A DNA stretch of 64,000 bases from Lamellibrachia satsuma. Lineage: Eukaryota > Annelida > Polychaeta > Sabellida > Siboglinidae. Positions 47,709 to 59,714 of the stretch are shown here, one piece after another. The notes under the pieces are model-generated. The model was given only the letters and a program-made list of their open reading frames with translations. It was not told the origin of the DNA and did no database searches. Both the position numbers and the translations under genes were made by a program. The DNA is taken from positions 609,001 to 673,000 of the forward strand of contig BSQZ01000014.1 of the NCBI GenBank assembly GCA_033239005.1, given 5' to 3'. Every line of letters starts with the position of its first letter. The stretch's first letter is position 1.

Positions 47709-49248
47709 TAAGACTTTTTATTTATGGCAAAAACCCATACACATGGACATGGGCATTAAGAATATCAATATAATAAAGATAATTGAGTATATACAAATCA
47801 TAAGAGAGATATATAGTCACCATTGTATAGTTAAACACATACATACATACACATTATGCATTACAACAAATAATTAATTGATTATATATAAATTGGATGT
47901 AAAATAACCATTGTACACACAATCTATACATATAAATAGGCATTAAAAATAAATAAGTTATAAAATAATGGCATGTGAGGCTATGTTTTTGAAATATGAT
48001 AATTGTATTATGTCAATAAACTAAAGAAAACTTTTCAGTGCATCCATATATAGCATTTTAATAAAATTATGTATTACATTGAAAACTGTAACAAGGGCCA
48101 GCAAATTGGTTTCAAGTTTTCAAATATTCCATACTGCAGCTAAGGTTTATATGAAAGAGTGTCCAAAAAACTATTAATTAATTCATTCATTGTGCATTAT
48201 ATAGTGACAATTATACATGATCAGGCCTGCCTGAATTGGCTTAGTCCATTGCGGGTGAAAGTCATACAAATAAATGTTCTCAAACTATTTGAATTACGTT
48301 TGCTTTATTTTGTAACTAACATATATAATTGTTGCACTGGCCCTAGCTATTGGACATATATGGACATGTATAATAACTTTATCTGGTGGCAGGGTGAAAA
48401 CATTTTTATTTATGATTTATTTGTATTTTTAGGAAATTAAGATAATAATATCCCCATGATAAGATGATGTGATATAATATTTTATCATTGTATTATAACA
48501 AAGGGCCTCTTAGTAACAAGATGATACCTCATTCGTGCTTTTATGATAATTATTAGTAAAGTTATGAACTTATGATTTGTTTAAAGAACCCTGCGTCAGC
48601 CTTGCATTTTATGTAAAGTGCGTTGAGCTGTCAATGAAACTGTGCTTTATAAATGATGCCAACAATTATTCCCCCAATGGCATATGCCTGCACGGCCACC
48701 GTACTTTAATGACATTTGCGCCATCTGGTGGGAGCGTCTTGATTGTTGTTTTTCATATCATAACATAAATTTTATTGCGGTTCGCATCACACTTTTGTAT
48801 TTCTGCATCTACATTGCTGCTGATCTGCAATACTCGTTTAGGTATTCCAACTGCAGTTTTAAATACAGCAGTTCGCAGTTGTTACACCAATTTGTATTAA
48901 TATTTTCTATATTATCGCTCAGTCATTGTCGGCGACTGCTTGACGGCATTCTCTAAATTTCACCAACGGTGAAAATCGTGATTTTTCAGCATTTCGATTT
49001 TCACTTCACTTAATTCTTGAACAAGCATTAAGTAATTTAATAGTTTGTTTGACAATTTCACAAAAAAACTACATACAAAATTTGCACAAACGAGCAAGCA
49101 GGTTGCAGTGAATACTAGGTCTAGGTAGGTTTCTTTTTTCGCAAAATTAATTTGAAGTGAAACTAGCAAAAACAATCGAATTGAGGAGGCACCTTTAACC
49201 ATTATTATTATTAAGAATGTCAACCAAATATATTATTTTCCTTTTAGG
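47709..49248. other. AT-rich region upstream of the BTB zinc-finger gene
   Basis: No gene was recognised. An acceptor (ccttttag) at ~49247 shows that the BTB exon has a 5' untranslated part spliced from an upstream exon, which I could not locate. Confidence 0.45.
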
Positions 49249-49303
49249 AAGGATCTGATACAAGGGCCGTCTTGGCACATTTCTTCATACAACACCGAAG
49301 GCC

Positions 49304-51316
49304 ATGACTTTGACACAAAAGCAGGACAATGGATGGAGCAAGGTGTTATGCAATGCATTGGATGACATGCGACAACGCAAGGCTTTCTGTGACACGATAA
49401 TCCTTGCTGATGATGGTCACATGTTCACAGCACATGCATGTATTCTGGCAGCGGCAAGCCCAGTACTGAAGACACATCTCATGTCCCGAGATATCCATAT
49501 CCAAATAGATGGCATCACAAAACGTTCATGGGACGTGTTGTTACAATTCATATACTGCGGACACATAACTGTGTTAGATGTTGCGGAAACAGAACAGGTG
49601 CTAAAAGCTGGGATGTTGTTAAATTTGACGGGTTTAGCAGAACTATGCAAGAATTTGTTCCTTGCTGAAGCAAACCCATCCAGTGACACAGTACATGGAA
49701 ATGTTTTCAACTGCCAAGAAGAAACCTTTGACTACGACATGCGGTTAGGTCATGGTGTGGGGAGAAGTCATGTTGATGAGAAAAGTCATGTTGTGGAGAA
49801 CACATTCCCAATGGAAGCAACACAACATGGTGTGATAGAGAACGAGAGTTTCACTGGAATCAAAGAACCCAGTGAGACGAGAACAGTCAACTTTTCAGGT
49901 GATATTAACCAGGGCCAGCCACAATGCCACGGTAAGGAGCCAGTTAATGCATAGTTTCTTTCGTGACTTGCAACTAAATTGTGTGAGCCCATCTTCCAAA
50001 TCTCACCTGATTATAGCATCAGATATGATGCAGGTGCATTAACTTGTCCGTCAGTTCGTCTGTCCGTCCATCATTATTAAGCTGGGCAATGAGTTTGCAT
50101 TTATATTCTAACAGATGTAGTACCCCATGACAGGGCAACTGTAATTGTGTAATTTCTAGTTGTAATTAATTACAACTGTGTTTGGAAACAGTTAAATGTA
50201 AACATAATTAAATTTTATATTTGGTGCAGTCACAATCCAGTTAGGTTGTAATTGTACCTATTTCTTCTCCCTTTGAGGTCACATACCTCCCCACGTAGAC
50301 ATCAGTAGAATGGTCCTGCATTTCTTTTTCTCCCACATAGCCAAAGTTTGCTTAAAATTAACATTTATAAAATGTAATTGTTCTTTTATCATTGAAACAG
50401 ACGGAATCAATGTCATTCAGTTTTATCATCTGTGTGTAGCCCACCCTTATGAGATATCTGTCAATTCTATTTTTAAACATATTCACACTACTAGCATTAA
50501 CACAATCATTAGGCAGTTTGTTCCATTCATTTATCACCCTCTGTGAGAAAGAATACTTTCTCATGTCCAACCTACACTGCTCCTTAACTAATTCTGCTCT
50601 GGTTCTACTGCCTTCTTTGAAGAACATATTCCTATCAACATTCTCCTAACCGTTCACTATTTTAAACACTTCTATTTGGTTCTTTTATCATTGAAACAGA
50701 CGGAATGAGAGTCCAACAATTTTCTCATCTATGTGTAGCCCTCCCTTATCAGATATCTGTCAATTCTATTTTTAAACATATTCACACTACTAGTATTAAG
50801 ACAATCATTTGGCAGTTTGTTCCATTCATTTATCACCCTCTGTGAGAAAGAGTACTTTCTCATGTCCAACCTACACTGCTCCTTAACTAATGCTGCTTCG
50901 TGTCCTCTGGTTCTGCTGCCTTCTTTAAGTTTGAAGAATATATTCCTATCAACATCCTCATAACTGTTCACTATTTTAAACACTTCTATTTGGTCTCCTC
51001 TTAGTCTCCTTTTCTCTAGTGTTGTCAAACCACATTGTAATTAGCGGCTTTCATAACTAAAGTCTCTCAGTTCTGGAATCATTTTAGTTGCTCTTCGTTG
51101 TATTCTTTCTAGCTTGTCTATGTCCTTCTTACGATACGGCCTATGTGTATGCATTTACACTTCCCAAAATTGAATAACATTTGCAATTGTTTTGACCATT
51201 TAATTAATTAATTAATCCTGTCAACTTTGTTTATCTCTATCATTAGTAACCTTTCTGAATACTTTTGTGTCATCTGCAAATTTCAGTACTTTGCTAGATA
51301 TGTCATCATCCAAATC

Positions 51317-51386
<70 letters not shown>

Positions 51387-54300
51387 ATTAAAAACAGTAT
51401 AGGGCCTAATACTGATCCCTGTGGTACCCTACTCAAAACAGATTTCCAGTTTGAAATCTCACCATCTATTATTACTGTCTGTTTTCTGTGTCTAAGCCAC
51501 TTTTCTATCCAGTTGATTACATCATTACCTATACCATGGGCTTTTAGTTTTTAACAAGATTTAACAAGATTTGCCATCCATGCCAAAGGCCCAGATGGCA
51601 AGTGGACAAGGAAGCCATTGGCTTATCGAGAGTCCAACAATGTTCATCTACTTATAGCCCGCCCTCCTGAGATATGTGTCAACCTTGTTTTTAAACATAT
51701 TCACGCTGCCAGCAGTTACACAATCTGTAGACAATTTGTTCCATTCATTTATTGTCCTCTGTGAGAATGAGTGCTTCCTGATGTCCAATCTACATTGATC
51801 CTTTACTAATTTTACCTTATGTCCTCTAGTTCTGCTATCCTTCTTGAGTGAGAAAAACATATTTCTATCAATATTTTCATACCCATTCAATATCTCAAAA
51901 ACTTCAATCTGATCTCCTCTCAACCTCCTTGTCTCTAGAGTTGTTAAACCACATTCCTTCAGGCGTTCTTCATAACTAAGGTCTAACTAAGTTTAAGTAA
52001 CAATCTTTGATGTGGCACTTGATTGAAAGCTTTCTGAAAATCTAAATAGACAACATCTGCTAGTGACCCGTCATATACCCACTTTGTAATTTCTTCCAAA
52101 AAACATAAGAGATTGGTTAGACATGACCTTGCTTTTAGGAACCCATGCTGAGATGTATTTATTAATTTATGTTTTACAAGGAATCACACCATGTGGTCTC
52201 TAATTAATGTTTCGATTTACATACAACTGATGTTAAACTCACTGGTCTGTAATTTTCTGGCTTGTTCCTAGCGGCATAATGTTTGCTTCTTTCCATTCTG
52301 AACGAACTATTCCTTCTAGTGACAAGTTAAACACTTTTGCAAGTGGTGTACTAATTTGCTCTACAATTTCCTTAAGCTGTTTTGGTGGTATCCCATCAAC
52401 TCCAGGTGATTTGTTATCTTTCATCTTCTTAAATTTTCTTTGTTATCATTTCAGGAGTTACAAATAACTGCACTAAATGTTCTGATTTATTGCCCTCAAA
52501 TTTAGTAAATGGAACTGGAATTGAGCTGATATCTTCTGTGGTAAAAACTGAGCTGAAATACTCATTCAGAACCTCTGCCATTTGAAACCCGTCTGAAATT
52601 ATGTTTCCATTGTTGTTTTCCAGTGGTCCGACCTTATCTCGAATTTTTTGTTTACTCCTTACATAAGCATAGAAACTCTTACTGTCATTTTTATATTACC
52701 TGTCAGTTTTTTTTCAAAGGTTCTTTTACATTTTTTTTATTTCAGTTGTAGCTAGGTTAAGTGCCTCTTTGTAGTTTGTGTAGTCTTTTCCAGTGTGTTT
52801 ATATACCCCCCGCAGCATCTGTTTGTGAGCAGTTTTTCTAATAGTCTCTTTTGACAGGTGTTTCTTCGTGGACTTTTCCCCTTGTTTTCTTAATGGAACA
52901 CATTTCTCAGTATTGCCCTCAATCTCATATTTTAAACAAGTCCAGCATTCTGTTGCTGTCTTGTTCTTCAGACAGTTATTCCAATCTATATTTGCTAGAT
53001 ATGTTCTCATCTCTTTATATTTCCCTTTGTTGAAGTTCCTCCTCCATTGTTTTTTATATGTATTCCCTGTTTTTACTTTTTTAAAATTAAAATGGATTTG
53101 GTTATGGTCATTTGAATCCAGAGGTTCGTGTATTTTAACAATGTCAACTAATTCATTTTGAGAAGACAAAATTAAATGTAACACATTCCCACCTCTGGTT
53201 GGTTCCAAGACATGTTGAGTAAGGAAACAATCCTGTGTTAGAAGTAGAAACTGATGGTCGTCACCTCCATCACTCTCTAATAATTTCCATTGTATATGGC
53301 CATGGTTAAAATCACCCATTATAACACATTCCCCCCTGCTTACCTCCCTTATTGACTTTTGTAACTTTACATCTTCCTCTTGTCCTATGTTAGGAGTATG
53401 ATAAACTATTCCTATTGTTAATGTTGAGTTCCTGGTAACAATGTTACACCAAATTGCTTCCTCAAAATCTGCTTCACTTTTCAGTGTTATTTCATATGCT
53501 TAGATAGATTCTTTAATATATAAAATTACTTCACCTCCCCTTCATTTTCGTCTGAAGTATAAATGTATGATGCATGCATATATAGTTAATACCAGCCATA
53601 AAACAAATGGCATCTGATTAGCTCATATTAATATTACAAATCCTGTCAGATTAACTCATGACCTTTGACATTATGGCAAAATATTACATTTGTGTAGGGA
53701 TTATCTCAGAACATTAATGTAAGACACTGCACACAATTAGCTTCATGGAAGAAGGGGGTTAGCAGGTATTACGTTTAGTGTCGTACATTAATGTATTTTT
53801 TTTCTCAAATAATAAATTGCTAATTTTCTCTCACATTCATAAGGGTGTTGAACCAGAGCACACGCAGGCAGTTTTTTGTGATGATGGCTGAAGTGCCACC
53901 TGGTGAATACGAAGTTGCACTCAGGTTGATGTAAGTCAACGATTCATGTAGCAGGGGCGAGGGGGTGGGCGGAGGGGGGACTCTGAGGTCAGATGACACA
54001 AGTTTTGTTGTGTAGTGTGTTACAGGGCTGTTTTGATATCATCCCTAACATATTGTTCAGTTCATTTGTCTTAATTCTTCATTTTTCGCTTTCAGAATTT
54101 CAGTGTAAACAGGAGCCTTCAGATGTCGAGTACATCACGGGAGCAAATTCCGCCATGGAAGAGATGCAAACGGACATAACGCAGAGCTCAAATATTATCT
54201 TCTCAAATATTCCTCAATGTTGCCTGTGTGGGAAGGTTTTCACATCGGCAGGCCTCCTGGCGACACACAGGCGTCATGAACACAGGCACGAACAGACACG

Positions 54301-54733
54301 TCACGAACACCCACAGCAGTTGCCACACGCGTGTCGGATTTGTGGGAAGATATTCCGCCAGGCGTCGGCGCTTGGTGTGCACGTGCGAACACACACCCGC
54401 GAGCAACCGTTCAAGTGTCCGATTTGTGGACGGGCCTTCAGTGACCTGTCGAACCTCAGTCGCCACAAGAGAGTTCACACTGGGGAGAGACCGTACAAGT
54501 GTCTTGTGTGCGGCAAGACCTTTAGCCAAGTGTCGCATCTGAAGACTCATACGCGAATACATACTGGCGAAAGGCCATACATGTGTCCGCACTGTGGCAA
54601 GGCATTCACGCGGAAGTCGGCTGCTGGGGAGTGTCCGTGTAGAATGTGGCTTTCCTACAACGATCAGACGCTGAATTTGAATGAACGTGATGTTCCGACA
54701 ACTGTACCAATGGCTTCTGGTTTGGCCACTTGA
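49304..54733 (+). CDS. BTB/POZ and C2H2 zinc-finger protein (ZBTB-like)
   Basis: Two coding exons, 49304-49931 (donor gtaagg) and 54096-54733 (acceptor tttcag), join in phase 1 to give 421 residues. The BTB domain is at ~18-120: FCDTIILADDGHMFTAHACI, LAAASPVLKTHL, SWDVLLQFIYCGHI. An acidic linker follows with a KQEP motif that fits a sumoylation site. Four complete C2H2 fingers start at about residues 251, 289, 317 and 345 (CCLCGKVF..H.., CRICGKIF.., CPICGRAF.., CLVCGKTF..) with TGERPY linkers. A fifth (CPHCGKAFTRKSAAG) loses its histidines and the protein ends 40 residues later. BTB-ZF proteins are usually nuclear repressors that dimerise through BTB. The ATG at 49304 is the first in the exon. 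The 4.2-kb intron is filled with LINEs. Confidence 0.92.
51317..51385. repeat. (TA)n microsatellite inside LINE D
   Basis: About 34 TA units lie between the RT palm motif and VPQGS region of LINE D. Confidence 0.95.
51549..51985 (-). mobile_element. 5'-truncated CR1-type LINE nested in LINE D
   Basis: The complete 3' end (two ttaaatcttg-type tail units at 51549-51575, then tggcatggatggcaaatc reading from the minus side) and the ORF C-terminus (SLKKDSRTRGHKVKLVKD, RKHSFSQRTINEWNKLS) are the same as in LINE E. LINE D sequence resumes on both sides within one codon block (catgggcttttag / aagtaacaatctttgatgtg). Confidence 0.85.
53844..53930 (+). other. possible alternative (poison) exon of the BTB zinc-finger gene
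   Basis: An 87-bp segment lies between an AG after a T-rich stretch and a perfect donor gtaagt at 53931. Spliced after the BTB exon it would hit TGA in its third codon. In another frame it is fully open (FFVMMAEVPPGEYEVALRL). There is no homology known to me. Confidence 0.2.
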
Positions 54734-55600
54734 ATTTCTGCATATGCTCAGAACGTATGGACCGTGACGAAGCATATATGCAAATATCAGACTACTCGAT
54801 GTTATAATTTATTAACAATTTAACATGTCAACGGACTATTATACTGTATATCTTTATTTATTAATATTGAATGTATAGTGTTTGTCAAAGACAACTGCCG
54901 TAGTAAACATTAAATCCGCGGACAACATAAATGTACCATACGCGCTGTGTATTGGACATCCCACAGACATTTGATGATCATTGTGAAATGCGCTGGCATG
55001 TAACCTACTCAATGTAAGTCTGGTTTGAGTCTGTTCTGTTGAGTAAAAAAGTGCATTGTCCATGAGAACATTGTCCATGAGAACATTTTCAAAAAGACGT
55101 TGTTTTGCCTATGTTGATGCATTGCCTATTTTTTTATTCTAGTCTTGTATAATGACAACACAGCATTTGAATGGTAATAAAAATGATAGTATGCCACCTT
55201 GTATGGCCATGATATTATAACTGCGAAATTATTATAGATGACCGAGGTACTTTGTAAATATAAAAATATTCCAAAGATCGAAACAAAAATGGACATGGCT
55301 GGATATGGCTTCTATCATACGACAATAATCAATGTGTGGTGCGATTGTTTTCCGGGCTATATAGTTGTATGATTGTCCGGGACAGTTAAAAAGTCAAAGT
55401 GTGTCGCTGAATGTTACCACATCTCAAGTACCCGTATACACCAAATGCAATCGCACCCACCAGCCAAGATCAAGAAGATTGGAAAATTACAGCAACGAAT
55501 GCACATTTATGCTTTCTACTGATGATACTGGTGTGCAGCGCGAATGTTATGTATCTGTACGACCAAAACTGTTACAAGCCACGTAACATGTACATATCTT
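54734..55600 (+). other. 3' untranslated and intergenic region of the BTB zinc-finger gene
   Basis: No further ORF was recognised. A polyadenylation hexamer AATAAA at 55176-55181 is the likely end of the transcript, about 440 bp after the stop. Confidence 0.45.
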
Positions 55601-55604
55601 AATT

Positions 55605-55725
55605 ATGCTTTATAAGGAAATACACCACATGGTCTTTCATTACCCTTTCTAATAATTTACAAATCACTCGAGTTAAACTCACATGTGAACTAATTCTCTG
55701 ACATTTCGTAAACCCTTTTCGCAAA
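55605..55725 (-). mobile_element. short CR1-type LINE fragment
   Basis: The plus strand reads catggtctttcattaccctt, tctaataatttacaaatcac, the inverse of the RT segment LLERLIKDHMV seen in LINEs B and E. Only ~120 bp remains. Confidence 0.75.
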
Positions 55726-55729
55726 CCCT

Positions 55730-56324
55730 TCGCTTTGTGCAGTCTATATAGCACATATCTGGTCGCCCAGTCGCAAGTGGCACAGGTGATAGGTCTCCGG
55801 ATGTGACGTCTGTAGAGCTTTTAGGTCTCGAAGCTGTAGAGCAGACATCGGTAGCCTTCACTAGGAACTGAATTCTTTGACGACTTGCTCGTCAGCTGGC
55901 ATGGCATGGCAAGCCTTTTTACCACGCGTTTTCTTGGAGCGTCTCCGGATTGGGACATATTCATAAATAGGGCCGCCTGACCACCCGGTAAGACCTCACA
56001 ATGGCGTCCTTCTCGAGGAGAATGCGGCCGTCACTCTCGAGTCGCTTCAAGGTACCCCTTCACCATGAGACTGACATTAAAAGGGTTACGATCGACGTTG
56101 CTTGCGCATCACTTTAGTACAACCTATCTTGCGTAGGAGTAGATTGAACTCTCAGGGCCGCCACGTTCCGAGTGCAGTGGAGAACACATGTTCGACGACC
56201 GGAAAACATGTCGGTTGCCCCGGTGTACCCAGCTAATTGGTCCCTGCAGAAACGTGCGCAGGGTTTGTGGACACGTACGCCAGGACCGCGCGATTTCAAC
56301 AGTGAAGCAATAACATATTGCCGC
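55730..56324. other. unclassified GC-richer region
   Basis: Short open frames run on both strands (one, 56172 onward, continues into the next array), with no recognisable domain. It may be the outer part of the ISL2EU-type element, but I could not find its terminal repeats. Confidence 0.35.
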
Positions 56325-57305
56325 CTTCATCGCTATCCCCATCCATCGCTATTTCCCATCCATCGCTATTCCCCATCCATCGTTATTTCCCACCCATCGC
56401 TATTCCCCATCCATCGCTATTCCCCATCCATCGCTATTCCCCATCCATCGCTATTACCCATCCATCGCTATTCCCCATCCATCGTTATTCCCCATCCATC
56501 GCTATTCCCCATCCATCGCTATTACCCATCCATCGTTATTCCCCATCCATCGTTATTCCCCATCCATCGCTATTCCCCATCCATCGTTATTCCCCATCCA
56601 TCGTTATTCCCCATCCATCGTTATTCCCCACCCATCGCTATTCCCCATCCATCGTTATTCCCCACCCATCGCTATTCCCCATCCATCGTTATTCCCCACC
56701 CATCGCTATTCCCCATCCATCGTTATTCCCCACCCATCGCTATTACCCATCCATCGTTATTCCCCATCCATCGCTATTCCCCATCCATCGTTATTCCCCA
56801 CCCATCGCTATTCCCCATCCATCGTTATTCCCCACCCATCGCTATTCCCCATCCATCGTTATTCCCCACCCATCGCTATTCCCCATCCATCGTTATTCCC
56901 CATCCATCGCTATTTCCCATCCATCGCTATTACCCATCCATCGCTATTCCCCATCCATCGCTATTCCCCATCCATCGTTATTCCCCATCCATCGCTATTC
57001 CCCATCCATCGCTATTCCCCATCCATCGCTATTACCCATCCATCGTTATTCCCCATCCATCGTTATTCCCCATCCATCGCTATTCCCCATCCATCGCTAT
57101 TACCCATCCATCGCTATTCCCCATCCATCGTTATTCCCCATCCATCGCTATTCCCCATCCATCGTTATTCCCCATCCATCGCTATTACCCATCCATCGCT
57201 ATTCCCCATCCATCGTTATTCCCCATCCATCGCTATTCCCCATCCATCGCTACCCCAGTCATTCGCTATTCCCAATCCATCGATATTCCCAATCCATCGC
57301 TGTTC
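56325..57305. repeat. 17-bp minisatellite, about 57 units
   Basis: The unit is ccatccatcgctattcc with gct/gtt and cc/ac variants. Because 17 is not a multiple of 3 it is open in more than one plus frame, giving 360-400-codon frames that are only the repeat. Confidence 0.96.
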
Positions 57306-57377
57306 CCAATCCTGCTGCCGGTGAGTTTGCTTTTTCCCCAGCACTACTGGGACATGGGTTGGTGACCGGTAGAGTCG

Positions 57378-57700
57378 TTGGTGGGTCATGTGCAAGTGCA
57401 CCTTAACGACCTATGCTGTTTCGAGATCACTAGCACATTCGCTTGGGGCCGCAAGTACCCGGTTTCCGCAGTGTACCACGAGGAGATTGTGCTAGTCTTG
57501 TCTATGGAGAGGCTATGTACCCGCAGGGGATATTTACACACTCGGTCTCTTTTCACTCCAAGGAGCCATCTGGCAGCTGCATCTTGAAGCGAGAGTGTGA
57601 AGCAAGCGCCACAAACTACACACTAACCTACAACACTATATGCATCACACATATCTGTTTAGACGCACCGTATTATAAATGTTATTACATTTTGTAAAAT
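57378..57700 (+). pseudogene. possible N-terminal part of the ISL2EU YqaJ protein gene
   Basis: Two overlapping frames (GHVQVHLNDLCCFEITSTF then FTHSVSFHSKEPSGSCILKR) look like remnants of one coding stretch upstream of the YqaJ gene's recognisable part. An acceptor-like ttttccag at 57711-57718 suggests an intron between them. Assignment is by position, not by clear homology. Confidence 0.35.
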
Positions 57701-57801
57701 GTATACATTGTTTTCCAGGTTAACCTTTCTTTGATAATAAGAGAGACGGCAAGCCAACCATGGGTCATCACTCAGCAAGATGGCAAAATCATCGCTGCCC
57801 G

Positions 57802-58077
57802 CTGCAACTGCATGGCAGGTCTCGCTGCAACTGCATGGCAGGTCTCGCTGCAACTGCATGGCAGGTCTCGCTGCAACTGCATGGCAGGTCTCGCTGCAAC
57901 TGCATGGCAGGTCTCGCTGCAACTGCATGGCAGGTCTCGCTGCAACTGCATGGCAGGTCTCGCTGCAACTGCATGGCAGGTCTCGCTGCAACTGCATGGC
58001 AGGTCTCGCTGCAACTGCATGGCAGGTCTCGCTGCAACTGCATGGCAGGTCTCGCTGCAACTGCATGGCAGGTCTCG
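57802..58077. repeat. 23-bp coding minisatellite over the SWIM CxC motif, 12 units
   Basis: ctgcaactgcatggcaggtc plus tcg occurs 12 times without variation. One unit encodes CNCMAGLA. Eleven extra units add 253 bp, one base more than a multiple of 3, so the array itself throws the gene out of frame. The array has no stop in several frames of both strands. Confidence 0.97.
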
Positions 58078-58914
58078 CTGAACCCTGCAGTCGCATGGGA
58101 GTTTTACTCTTTGCCATAGAAGCGGCTGTGAAAATCTGCAATTCTGCCACAGTGACGCAAAGCAAAGCATACTGGTTGCTGCTCTCTGGTGTTAACAAGG
58201 TTGACTACCTGGAAGTTAACGTCAACTTTGCTTCTGTCAAAACCAGGAAGAAGCAGCTGCACAGGTGTCTCACCACAGGAGAGACTGTGCTGACATCGCC
58301 GACCAGCCGCAAGCCAATGGTGCATGCACCACCACCAACAGCACCTGAACTGGACAGTTTTTTTTACAGCAGTTGAACATATCTCGATCAAGACCAGCCA
58401 TCCTGTCTTTGATTCCAGACTACGCTCACCAATTTGTGCCGTAGTTGCTGTCAGATGAATATCTACAAGTCCTCACAGAGCTGGCAGATGAGGCATGTTT
58501 TGACATGCCACACGAGGAACTGCTCAAACATTGCCACTTAGTGGCTGATAGCATTGCAGTGTCGCCACAACAAGCCGAAACAGTCGAGGTAGTGACTCGA
58601 AAGCCGTCGTTGGAGCAAAGGTGGTTTGAATTTAGGAGAGGGCGTGTGACAGCTTTACGTCTGAAGCGAGTGTGTTACACTCGTTTAGCGAAACTATCGC
58701 AGAGCTTAATCAAAGATATTTGCTATCCAGAAAAGACATTTGTTCAATAGCAAGGCTACACAGTGGGGGTATTACCTTGAGCAAAATTGCACGACAGCAA
58801 TACTGCGATCACATGAGTCACACACACATGATGATTTTTTTATTCGAGACAGCGGTCTCATTCTCCACCCTGACATGCCTTTCTTTGGAGCCACACTAGA
58901 TGGCGTTGTGTCCT

Positions 58915-59122
58915 GTGACTGTTGTGATGATGGCATTGTGTCGTGTGACTGTTGTGATGATGGCATTGTGTCGTGTGACTGTTGTGATGATGGCATTGTG
59001 TCCTGTGACTGTTGTGATGATGGCATTGTGTCCTGTGACTGTTGTGATGATGGCATTGTGTCCTGTGACTGTTGTGATGATGGCATGGTGTCCTGTGACT
59101 GTTGTGATGATGGCATTGTGGA
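58915..59122. repeat. 30-bp coding minisatellite in the YqaJ domain, 7 units
   Basis: tgtgactgttgtgatgatgg plus cattgtgtcc, in frame, encodes the decapeptide DGIVSCDCCD repeated. It lies between the catalytic Asp (TLDG) and the E-x-K of the nuclease. Confidence 0.97.
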
Positions 59123-59714
59123 GGTGAAGTGTTCAAAAAGAAATGCAGCCCTCACTAATGCTGCAAATGATAGGACATTCTGCATCGCCCCTACAGCTGA
59201 TGGTGAACTGAAACTGAAGGCCACTCACCAGTACTACTAGGTACAAATGCAGATTTTTGTGTGCCAAAAAAACTTCTGTGACTTTGTTGTGTGGACAGAG
59301 GATGACATCCACCTGCAGACGGTAGGGCCAAATGCTGAATTCTATGCTAGCAAAAGCAAGACTGCCACGTTTTTCTTCCGGGATGTGTTACTGCTCGAAG
59401 TAGTGGGAAAGTTCTTCTCACGCCCATCAAGTTTGCCAGCTGATAATGTTACCACATATACACCAGCTTCTGACAGCACTGTACTGTCTGCAAATGAAGT
59501 GCTGAAAGCAGTTCAGAACACATCAGCATCCTCAGAAAATGTAATTTGTGTGTGTCAGCGCCCATATGACGAAGAGTACGACTCTCTGATTGGATATGAT
59601 AATGCCAATTGTCAGTTTGGATGGCTGCATTATTCATGCATAGGCACCAAGAAGGCATCCAGGGGTACATGGTAATGTCAAGAGTGTCGGCCACTCTTCA
59701 ACACTGCAGAGTAA

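Larger units (their letters stand above)
50382..53552 (-). mobile_element. CR1-type LINE (LINE D) with internal duplication and nested insertion
   Basis: Minus strand from 53552: the endonuclease (VIMGDFNHGHIQW, LDSNDHNQIHFNFKK), the linker, the RT ([29 protein letters not shown]), interrupted at 51986-51549 by another LINE piece, then VPQGSVLGPILFLID, FADDTKVFRKV and the ORF C-terminus. The C-terminal ~300 bp occurs twice (50382-~50690 and ~50680-51050), each copy beginning from ttcttttatcattgaaacag on the plus strand. Frame breaks show it is dead. It lies in the intron of the BTB zinc-finger gene. Confidence 0.87.
57719..59714 (+). pseudogene. ISL2EU-type transposon accessory protein: SWIM finger, YqaJ nuclease, PHD finger (broken)
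   Basis: Order of parts: RETASQPWVITQQDGKIIAA, the SWIM-like CxC (CNCMAGLA) expanded by a 23-bp array, then CSRMGVLLFAIEAAVKI where the usual SWIM His reads Arg, then a linker. The YqaJ exonuclease-like domain has LEQRWFEFRRGRVTA, PDMPFFGATLDG (catalytic Asp), a 30-bp array, IVEVKC (catalytic E-x-K), and HQYY with a following stop where Gln is expected. Last is a PHD-type finger (CVCQRPYD..LIGYDNANCQFGWLHYSC). Breaks: the 23-bp array shift, a frameshift at the T-run ~58355, TAG at ~58442, a frameshift near 58740, TAG at ~59238 and TAA at ~59673. Proteins of this type pair with the transposase of ISL2EU DNA transposons. Confidence 0.8.

Noticed and set aside
56172..57406. Two 360-400-residue frames rich in HPSLFPIHRY
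   Set aside because: A 17-bp array open in more than one plus frame; no start context or domain.
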